Below, piece by piece: positions 12,581-18,314 of a stretch of 18,873 nt of DNA. The translations under genes and the position numbers were made by a program. Below the pieces are notes generated by a model. It was not told where the DNA came from and searched no databases. It saw only the letters and a list, made by a program, of their open reading frames with translations. This stretch comes from JBKPHS01 sp046729975 (GTDB taxonomy: Bacteria; Actinomycetota; Thermoleophilia; Solirubrobacterales; Thermoleophilaceae), in assembly GCA_046729975.1 (NCBI GenBank), contig JBKPHS010000032.1:1-18873 (forward strand), given 5' to 3'. Positions within the stretch are counted from its first letter, which is position 1. Each line of letters starts with the position of its first letter.

Positions 12581-13486
12581 ATGCGGATCCTCGTGGTCGC
12601 GCTGCTAGTGCAGGTCGCGCTCGGGGCTGGCTTCATAGCGCTGATCGCCACCGACGAGTTGCCCTTCGTCGGCGATGACGACTCGGGTGGCGGCTCGCCT
12701 CCGGCCGCGTCGCAGGCGGGCAGCGTCGACCGCTTCGACGAGGACGGCGCCTGGAGGTGGCTCCGGCGCCAGGTCGCCCTCGGGCCGCGGCCGGCCGGCT
12801 CGCCCGCCTCTCGCCGGCTCGCGGCGCGACTGCGGCGCGCGCTCCCCCGAGGCCGCTACCAGGAGGTCCCCGGCGGGCTGCGCAACGTGATCGGCTCGAT
12901 CCGCGGACGCGACCGCAATCGCGTGGTCGTGGTCGGCGCCCACTACGACACCAAGGACATTCGCGGCTTCATCGGTGCGAACGACAGCGCGTCCGGCACG
13001 GCAGTCGTGACGCAGCTCGCGCGGACGATCAGGCCCCGCACGGTCCGCCCGACCCTCGTGTTCATCCTCTTCGACGGCGAGGAGAGCCCGCGCGGGACGC
13101 CGGATTCGGAGTTCGAGAGGCACGGGCTGCGGGGCAGCAAGGTCGCCGCACCGCGCTACGCGAACGCGGACGCGATGATCCTCCTCGACTTCGTCGGAGA
13201 CAGGGACCTGTCGACGCCGCGGGAGGGCCTGTCGAACCGGGAGCTGTGGGGGCGGCTGAGGGCGGCGGCGAGGCGAGTGGGCGTCGGCCAGTTCTTCCCG
13301 AACGACGTGCAGGGCGACGTGGTCGACGACCACCTGCCGTTCCTGCAGCAGGGCGTGCCCGCGATCGACCTGATCGACTTCGACTTCCCCTGCTTCCACC
13401 GCACCTGCGACGACCTCTCGGCGGTGTCCAAGCAGAGCCTCGACGTGACGGGCGAGGCGGTCCTCGAGCTGCTCTCTAGACTCTGA
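12581..13486 (+). CDS. M28 family peptidase / glutaminyl-peptide cyclotransferase-like, exported
   Basis: A 301-residue zinc enzyme of the M28 clan. An N-terminal signal anchor (RILVVALLVQVALGAGFIALIA) and a Gly/Ser/Pro linker place the domain outside the membrane. The five usual metal-site residues are seen in VVVGAHYDT (His), IGANDSASG (Asp), FDGEES (Glu, preceded by the general-base Glu), MILLDFVGD (Asp) and FPCFHRTCDD (His). The order GANDSASG, DGEES...HGLRGSK, LLDFVGD and DDHLPFLQQGVPAIDLIDFDFPCFH...D is closer to glutaminyl cyclases (DDHIPFL, GVP, FP, WHT, D) than to plain aminopeptidases. Activity could therefore be N-terminal pyroglutamate formation or aminopeptidase. The start is ATG 12581, ahead of the signal anchor. 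ispH follows after five bases. Confidence 0.88.
   Translation: MRILVVALLVQVALGAGFIALIATDELPFVGDDDSGGGSPPAASQAGSVDRFDEDGAWRWLRRQVALGPRPAGSPASRRLAARLRRALPRGRYQEVPGGLRNVIGSIRGRDRNRVVVVGAHYDTKDIRGFIGANDSASGTAVVTQLARTIRPRTVRPTLVFILFDGEESPRGTPDSEFERHGLRGSKVAAPRYANADAMILLDFVGDRDLSTPREGLSNRELWGRLRAAARRVGVGQFFPNDVQGDVVDDHLPFLQQGVPAIDLIDFDFPCFHRTCDDLSAVSKQSLDVTGEAVLELLSRL
13477..13482 (+). promoter_or_regulatory. Candidate -10 box for ispH
   Basis: TAGACT (TANNNT) overlaps the end of the M28 gene and lies nine bases before the ispH ATG, giving a predicted leader of about two or three bases. No Shine-Dalgarno sequence is visible. Confidence 0.3.
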
Positions 13487-13491
13487 CCCGC

Positions 13492-14445
13492 ATGGCGAAC
13501 GCCCCGGAGAAGCTGTTCCTGGCGGCGCCGCGAGGCTACTGCGCGGGCGTCGACCGGGCGGTCCAGACCGTCGAGCGCGCGCTCGAGCTGTACGGGCCGC
13601 CCGTATACGTCCGCAAGGAGATCGTCCACAACAAGCACGTGGTCGAGCAGCTTCGCGAGCGGGGGGCGATCTTCGTCGACCAGGAGATCGAGGTGCCGGA
13701 GGGTGAGACCGTCGTCTTCTCCGCCCACGGCGTCGCTCCGAGCGTTCACGCGAACGCCGGCTCGCGCGGGCTCGAGACGATCGACGCCACCTGCCCGCTC
13801 GTGACGAAGGTCCACGTCGAGGCCAAGAAGTTCGCTGCCGAGGGCTACACGATCGTCCTTGTCGGACATGCGGGGCACGAGGAGGTCGAGGGCACCATGG
13901 GCGAGGCGCCCGACTCGATAGTCCTGATCGAGACTGCCGAGGACGTCGACGCGCTCGAGGTCGACGACCCGGACCGCATCGCCTACATCTCGCAGACGAC
14001 GCTGTCGGTGGACGAGACACGCGACATCATCCTGCGCCTGCGCGAGCGGTTCCCGAACATCGTCGGCCCCCGCACCGACGACATCTGTTACGCGACGACC
14101 AATCGTCAGATGGCCGTGAAGCAGATGGCGCGCGAGTGCGATCTCGTGCTGGTGATCGGATCGAGCAACTCCTCGAACTCGAACCGACTCGTCGAGGTGG
14201 CACGCGCAAGCGGCGCGGAGTCGCACTTGATCGACAACGAGGCTCAGGTCGAGGAGGGCTGGCTCGAGGACACGCGGGTCGTTGGGATCACCTCGGGTGC
14301 GAGCGCCCCCGAGGAGCTCGTTCAGCGGCTCGTGCAGTTCTTCCGCGAGCGCGGCACGCGCCATGTTGAGGAGTTCGAGGTCGTCCAGGAGGACGTGCGG
14401 TTCATGCTTCCCAAGGAGATTCGGAAGGCACTCGCGGCTCAGTAA
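13492..14445 (+). CDS. ispH: 4-hydroxy-3-methylbut-2-enyl diphosphate reductase (IspH)
   Basis: A 317-residue [4Fe-4S] enzyme that makes IPP and DMAPP from HMBPP, the last step of the MEP isoprenoid pathway, in the cytoplasm. The three cluster cysteines are visible: Cys17 (PRGYCAGVDRAV), Cys101 (IDATCPLVTKVH) and Cys199 (TDDICYATTNRQ). Substrate-site motifs are EIVHNKHVV, SAHGVAPSV, and VGHAGHEEVEGTMG with the catalytic Glu131 (E. coli Glu126; Glu replaces the usual Pro before it). IGSSNSSNSNRLVEVA and GITSGASAPEELV complete the active site. Length is typical. It starts five bases after the M28 gene. The stop TAA lies in the first unit of a 7-bp tandem repeat. Confidence 0.98.
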   Translation: MANAPEKLFLAAPRGYCAGVDRAVQTVERALELYGPPVYVRKEIVHNKHVVEQLRERGAIFVDQEIEVPEGETVVFSAHGVAPSVHANAGSRGLETIDATCPLVTKVHVEAKKFAAEGYTIVLVGHAGHEEVEGTMGEAPDSIVLIETAEDVDALEVDDPDRIAYISQTTLSVDETRDIILRLRERFPNIVGPRTDDICYATTNRQMAVKQMARECDLVLVIGSSNSSNSNRLVEVARASGAESHLIDNEAQVEEGWLEDTRVVGITSGASAPEELVQRLVQFFRERGTRHVEEFEVVQEDVRFMLPKEIRKALAAQ

Positions 14446-14504
14446 TCGGTGATCGGTAATCGGGATCTCCGACTACCGACTACCGACCACCGACTACCGA
14501 CTGA
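14444..14504. repeat. 7-bp tandem repeat block spanning two convergent stop codons
   Basis: Three units AATCGGT/GATCGGT/AATCGGG (14444-14464) are followed by a five-base gap and five units CGACTAC, CGACTAC, CGACCAC, CGACTAC, CGACTGA (14470-14504). The second array is approximately the reverse complement of the first, so the RNA could form an imperfect 7-periodic hairpin. The ispH TAA and the TAG of the convergent minus-strand gene (14494-14496) both lie inside the arrays. It may work as a bidirectional terminator. Confidence 0.75.
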
Positions 14505-15969
14505 CGCGGAGCAGCTGAGATCCACCCGGGCCCAGGCGCGTGACGTACGCCGCGCGCTCCGACAGCGCAGTGGTCCAGAGGCGGTAGGCCGTGCCCGAGC
14601 CCGGCCGCCCGCAGTAGGCCGGGGCGCGGCCCTGGCGGGTGTGACCCTGCTCGTGGCCGCGGTCGCGGCGCGTCGGCGGCGGAAGCCGCAGCAGCCGGCG
14701 TTCGCGACGCCCGCGCGTTAGGCGCAACTCCTGCCCACAGCGCGACTGCGCCGTGTACAGCACCGCCCCTCCGAGCACGGACGGGTTGAGCAGCTGCAGC
14801 GAGCGGGAGCGCGCCAGCGTGCGGCGCCGGCCGCTGCCGAGGTCCAGGCGCACGATGCGACTGCCCCGGCTGCCCGCGACGTGGAAGACGAGCCTCGATC
14901 CATCGAGCGCGGGCCGCCCGAGCTGGACCCCAGGCCGGGCGGTCGCGACAAGCCTCGCCTGCGAGAGATCGGCCAGCCGGCGTGCGACCAGGTGGTCGCC
15001 GCCGCCGCCGCCGCGGTCCATGCGGTACGCGAGCCAGGCGTCCGAGACCGCCAGCTCGTTGACGCCCGGCAGGTCGAGCTGCGCGACAGGGACGAGATCG
15101 GCGCGGCGTGCCACGCTCACGACCGAGCCCGCGCGCCAGGCGACGAGCGCGCCGCCGATCGCGGCGTCGGAGCCCGGCAGCGGAGTGTCCCTGCCTCCGT
15201 CGCGCAGGACCCCTCCTCCGGCAGGCTGCTGCCACACGATCGCCGTGCCCGCGACGGCCGGGTCGGAAGCAGGTTGCGCCACCAGCGTCGCGGCGCTCGC
15301 TCCGGCCGGCAGCAGAACCAAGGCGCACAGCGCGAGCGCCGCGGCGTTCGCCAGCCTGAAGCCGCGAAGCACCACCACCCGCTCCGCCATCAGCTCCGTA
15401 ACCGCGATCCCGGCCGGCCGGCCGGCGAGCGGAGCCATCGCCACCACCGGCAGCGCTCGCCCGGCGCCGAACGCCAGCCCGACCGCGATACCAAGTGCCG
15501 GGTCACCGAGCGCCACCGACATGCCCGCCAGCGCCCAGACGGCGAAGGTCAGCACGAATGTCGTGAAGCCGAGCCCGAGCAGCACGCCGTAGAGCCCCGC
15601 GGCGAGCGGCATCGGCACGACCCGCCGCCAGTGCTCGGGCACCTGCCGGCGCACCTGCGGCAGGACGCGAGTGCCGCGCGCCTCCGCCAGCGCCGCCGCG
15701 AGCGCGACCGCGCCCGCGGCGAGCTCCGCCACGCCGGCCCCCTCCGGGTGGAGCGCCAGTCCTATGGCCGCGAGCGCGGTGAAGGTCGCGACTCCGCCGG
15801 CCAGCGCGCCGGCGGTGAAGGTGGCACACGCCGACGCCGTGGTCCGGAGCCCGCCGCCGTGTCCCGTCGGGCCGATCGTCTCGACCATCGAGAAGCCGCA
15901 CGGCGACCAGCTGCCCGTGAGGCCGGCGACGAACGCCCCGACGACGAGCACGGCCTCGAGCCCGGTCAA
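14494..15969 (-). CDS. CcdA/DsbD-like (MauF-like) membrane protein fused to a beta-propeller-like domain
   Basis: A 491-residue fusion. Residues 1-225 hold about six hydrophobic segments. The first contains GLTGSWSPCGFSMVETIG with an SPC motif (Cys24), as in CcdA/DsbD electron-carrying membrane proteins. The second CcdA cysteine is not seen: the matching segment reads GLGFTTFVLTF. MauF of methylamine-utilisation loci belongs to this kind of protein. After LLPAGASA (signal-like junction), residues 227-491 hold about six repeats of a beta-blade pattern (AIVWQQ, LVAWRAGSVVSVARR, WLAYRMDR...DHLVARRL, RLVFHVAG...RIVRLDL, VLYTAQ, AAYVTRLGPGGSQLLRVS), like a TolB-type propeller, outside the membrane. 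The TTG start at 15969 overlaps the MauA-like stop as TTGA. Possibly it hands electrons or disulfides to the MauA-like protein (inference). Confidence 0.72.
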   Translation of the reverse strand: MTGLEAVLVVGAFVAGLTGSWSPCGFSMVETIGPTGHGGGLRTTASACATFTAGALAGGVATFTALAAIGLALHPEGAGVAELAAGAVALAAALAEARGTRVLPQVRRQVPEHWRRVVPMPLAAGLYGVLLGLGFTTFVLTFAVWALAGMSVALGDPALGIAVGLAFGAGRALPVVAMAPLAGRPAGIAVTELMAERVVVLRGFRLANAAALALCALVLLPAGASAATLVAQPASDPAVAGTAIVWQQPAGGGVLRDGGRDTPLPGSDAAIGGALVAWRAGSVVSVARRADLVPVAQLDLPGVNELAVSDAWLAYRMDRGGGGGDHLVARRLADLSQARLVATARPGVQLGRPALDGSRLVFHVAGSRGSRIVRLDLGSGRRRTLARSRSLQLLNPSVLGGAVLYTAQSRCGQELRLTRGRRERRLLRLPPPTRRDRGHEQGHTRQGRAPAYCGRPGSGTAYRLWTTALSERAAYVTRLGPGGSQLLRVSR

Positions 15970-16541
15970 CAGGGCACCTTCGTCTGGTAGTACATGACGC
16001 AGAAGACCTTGCGGCCCGAGTAGCAGTAGCCCGTGAGCGCGGAGTCGCCGTTGATTCGCCGCCGGGAGTAGGCGCAGCAGTCGACCAGCTTGCGGACGCG
16101 GCCGCCGCAGCAGCGGTACCAGGCGCCGTCCGTCCAGGTTCGGAAGCCCTGAGCATCCTCCACCGCGTCGCATACACGCGTGCGGGGCGCTGCCGGCACG
16201 GGGCGGCCGCCCGGATCTGTCAGCGGCCTGCCCTGCTCGTCGAGCGGCTGCCCGCGGCCGTCGATGGGGCGGCCGAGATCGTCCACCGGCACGCCGTCGC
16301 GGGCGCGCAGCGGGAAGCCGCGGGCATCGATGCGCGGGATGCCCGTGGGGTGGGGGCAGGAGCCGGTCGTGAAGATGTGACCGCAGAAGTGGTACGCGTC
16401 GGCCTCGCCGGGCTTGACCACGGCTCCGATCGTGTCGGCGGCGGCCGCGCCGAGCAGGACGGCGCCCACCCGGGCCAGGAAGCCGCGCCGCGAGGTCCCG
16501 TGAGCCACGGCGTCGGCGAGCCGCCCGGCGTGCTCAGGCAC
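15966..16541 (-). CDS. Tat-exported Cys-rich protein resembling methylamine dehydrogenase light chain (MauA-like)
   Basis: A 191-residue protein. The N-terminus (LADAVAHGTSRRGFLARVGAVLLGAA) is a twin-arginine signal, similar in layout to the long MauA leader. The mature part has ten cysteines (53, 62, 124, 144-145, 155-156, 173, 181, 191), including two CC pairs and an ending GYCYSGRKVFCVMYYQTKVPC. Residues about 73-115 are five to six degenerate 7-8-residue repeats of a GRPLD type. Only two Trp remain in the mature chain (136 and 141, in TWTDGAW). TTQ in true MauA forms from two Trp far apart, so the cofactor is doubtful. The start is GTG 16541 (GAGGG five bases upstream), with GTG 16553 as alternative; both overlap the MauE-thioredoxin gene. 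The neighbours imply that its disulfides are made by MauE-MauD-type machinery. Confidence 0.68.
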   Translation of the reverse strand: MPEHAGRLADAVAHGTSRRGFLARVGAVLLGAAAADTIGAVVKPGEADAYHFCGHIFTTGSCPHPTGIPRIDARGFPLRARDGVPVDDLGRPIDGRGQPLDEQGRPLTDPGGRPVPAAPRTRVCDAVEDAQGFRTWTDGAWYRCCGGRVRKLVDCCAYSRRRINGDSALTGYCYSGRKVFCVMYYQTKVPC

Positions 16542-17418
16542 GAGCGCCCTCACGCAACCGGCGCTCCGCCACGGCGAGCACGCCCTCGAGCTGCCCGCGC
16601 GTGTTGAAGGTTCCCTTGGCCAGCACCGTCCCGTCGCGGGCGAGCGCGACCGCGAACGGGCTGCCGGGAACGTCCAGGGCGCTCCAGACGTCGGCGTCGC
16701 GCCGCTCGTCGAACAGGCGCAGGGCCACCAGCGGCTCGCGAGCGAGCTCATCCAGCTCGGGCTCGACCGCGGTGCACGCGTGACAGCCTTCCGAGGTGAA
16801 CACGGCGAGAGCGAGCTCCCCGGAGCGGTCCGGATCGAAGCGGGCGATCGCGTCGCTGCGGCTGCCGAGCTCGGGTCCCTCGTGCCGTACGTCGAGGGCC
16901 GCCTCGGGCGCGAGGCGCGAGCGGAGCAGTCCCACCTCGCGAGCCAGCGCGAGCACGGCGACGCCCAGCGCGGCGAGGCCGAGCAGCGCGACAGCGAGAC
17001 CGAGGCCCAGCCATTGCTCGGTCGTAGCTTCGTGTCCCGGCAACGACGGTGTGACGGCGAACGCCAGCGCCAGCGCGACGTTGCGGGCCACGGCCGTCGT
17101 GCTGACTCGCGAGCCCGAGCCGAAGCACGCGCATGGCGCCCCGGCGCGCCCCTGGGCCAGCGCGAGCTCGAGCCCGGCGGCGAAGGCGAGCAGCATGCCC
17201 GCGGCGAGGTAGGCGGCGAGCGATGATCCGAGCGCGACGCCGGCGGCGAGCCCCAGCTCCGCGGTCACGACCGCCCCCCAGGCCACCCGCGCAAGCGGCT
17301 CCGAGCGGATGCCGAACGTCGCCAGGGCCGCGCGGCTGCGACGCGGCTGGGCGAGCTTCGTGGCGGCGGCCGCGACGAGGACGAGTGCGAGCCCGCAGCG
17401 AACGGCGACGTTCAGCAT
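16534..17418 (-). CDS. MauE/DoxX-like membrane protein fused to a thioredoxin-like (MauD-like) domain
   Basis: A 294-residue two-part protein. Residues 1-160 form a four- to five-helix MauE-type membrane domain (AVRCGLALVLVAAAATKLAQP at the start) with the hallmark APCACFG (Cys96 and Cys98). Residues about 180-294 form a thioredoxin-like domain with an active site FTSEGCHACTAVEPELDELA (Cys212 and Cys215, CHAC) and the cis-Pro loop VPGSPFAVAL. In methylamine-utilising bacteria MauE and MauD are separate and are needed to form the disulfides of the MauA light chain; here both functions are in one chain. ATG 17418 is preceded by a -10-like TACTCT. The 3' end overlaps the MauA-like gene by 8 bases, giving tight coupling to its likely substrate. 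Confidence 0.87.
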   Translation of the reverse strand: MLNVAVRCGLALVLVAAAATKLAQPRRSRAALATFGIRSEPLARVAWGAVVTAELGLAAGVALGSSLAAYLAAGMLLAFAAGLELALAQGRAGAPCACFGSGSRVSTTAVARNVALALAFAVTPSLPGHEATTEQWLGLGLAVALLGLAALGVAVLALAREVGLLRSRLAPEAALDVRHEGPELGSRSDAIARFDPDRSGELALAVFTSEGCHACTAVEPELDELAREPLVALRLFDERRDADVWSALDVPGSPFAVALARDGTVLAKGTFNTRGQLEGVLAVAERRLREGARA

Positions 17419-17427
17419 GAGCGCGCG

Positions 17428-17433
17428 AGAGTA
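17428..17433 (-). promoter_or_regulatory. Candidate -10 box for the MauE-thioredoxin operon
   Basis: TACTCT (TANNNT) on the minus strand lies nine bases before ATG 17418, predicting a leader of two or three bases. No Shine-Dalgarno sequence is present. Confidence 0.35.
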
Positions 17434-17460
17434 GCGGTCGCGCGCCGCGCGCTCGCCGCT
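17433..17460 (-). terminator. GC hairpin after the redoxin-like gene
   Basis: AGCGG (17433-17437) pairs with CCGCT (17456-17460) and GCGCG (17440-17444) with CGCGC (17448-17452). It starts within the stop codon of the redoxin-like gene and ends at the -10 box of the next gene. No T run follows. It may separate the two transcripts. Confidence 0.3.
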
Positions 17461-18254
17461 CAGCCCGCCGGCGGGGACGGCGTGAACTGGAACCCATGCA
17501 GGCGCAGCCCGGGCGACTCGGCCACGACGGTCCCATCGCTCTCGTAGACGCCCGGCTCGACGCCGTCTCCGGAGAGGACCGCATAGGCGCCGCCCGCGTC
17601 GAAGCGCACGCTTGCCGCGGCGCCCGCGTCGGCCGCTTGGATGTAGTCCACGCCGTCGGTCCAGTCCCGGACGAGCTCCAGCCTGCCGCGCTCGGCGGGC
17701 AGCGTGACGTCCGCGGTCTGGGGCTCCATCAACGCCCCGGGCTCGTCCTCGGGACGCAGCGGATCGAGAGGCTCGGGCAGCTCAAGCTCGGGGTCGATCT
17801 CGAGCAGTAGCTCCTGAATCGCGAGCTCGGCCTCGCGGTACGCCCCCTCGCCGTAGTGGATGTCGCGCAGCACGCCCAGACGGTCGAAGACATAGCGGCC
17901 GGGCCAGCCGCGGTTGCCGTACTCCCGCCACAGCTCGAGGTCCGGATCGAGCAGCACCGGGTACTCGATGCCGAGTCGCGTCACCGCCGCCGCGGCCACC
18001 TCGCGGTCACGTCCGAAGGAGTAGCCGGGCGAGTGGACGCCGATCACCCGCAGGCCGTGCCCGGCGTAGCGCTCGTGCCACGCCTTCAGGTAGGGCAGCG
18101 TCCGCAGCGAGTTGACCCGGGCGAAGTCCCAGAACTCGATCAGCGTCACGCTGCGGCCGATCAGCGTCGCCATGCGCAGGAAGGCGACGTTCAGCCACTC
18201 GAGCCCCTGCGGGAACTCGGGCGCGTGGATCTCCAGGTCTTCCGGCGGGCGCAC
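17460..18254 (-). CDS. Thioredoxin-fold (AhpC/TSA, DipZ-like) protein lacking the catalytic cysteines
   Basis: A 264-residue protein with a redoxin domain like that of DipZ/TlpA-type proteins (about residues 10-150), followed by a beta-rich C-terminal domain (about 170-264, VTLPAERGRLELVRDWTDG to LRLHGFQFTPSPP) like the DipZ C-terminus. The active-site segment, normally FWTYTCINCLRTLPY, reads FWDFARVNSLRTLPY: both Cys of CxxC are replaced by Arg and Ser. The flanking motifs are intact (LPYLKAWHERYAGHGLRVIGVHSPGYSFGRD, NRGWPGRYVFDRLG, HYGEGAY). It should therefore not do thiol-disulfide exchange and may bind a partner or ligand. No signal peptide is seen. GTG 18254 (GAGG eight bases upstream) is preferred; the longer frame upstream overlaps the divergent TenA-like gene. 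It precedes the Mau-like genes by 41 bases. Confidence 0.84.
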   Translation of the reverse strand: MRPPEDLEIHAPEFPQGLEWLNVAFLRMATLIGRSVTLIEFWDFARVNSLRTLPYLKAWHERYAGHGLRVIGVHSPGYSFGRDREVAAAAVTRLGIEYPVLLDPDLELWREYGNRGWPGRYVFDRLGVLRDIHYGEGAYREAELAIQELLLEIDPELELPEPLDPLRPEDEPGALMEPQTADVTLPAERGRLELVRDWTDGVDYIQAADAGAAASVRFDAGGAYAVLSGDGVEPGVYESDGTVVAESPGLRLHGFQFTPSPPAG

Positions 18255-18314
18255 GATCTGACCTCGGTAGCATGGCGCAGCCAAGCGACCCCGCCCAGCA
18301 AAGGAGCAGCGGCA

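Noticed and set aside
12605..14364. Two long minus-strand frames (470 and 402 codons) opposite the M28 and ispH genes
   Set aside because: Low-complexity Arg/Ser/Pro or His/Val-rich translations without motifs, covering two confidently identified plus-strand genes.
14494..15969. Calling the C-terminal propeller-like domain a true MauB (MADH large subunit)
   Set aside because: It is too short for a seven-bladed MauB and the blade pattern looks TolB-like; I see no MauB-specific motif.
14881..15990. 369-codon plus-strand frame across the CcdA-propeller gene
   Set aside because: Arg/Gln/Ala-rich antisense translation; the minus strand has membrane helices, a start overlapping the upstream stop and the operon context.
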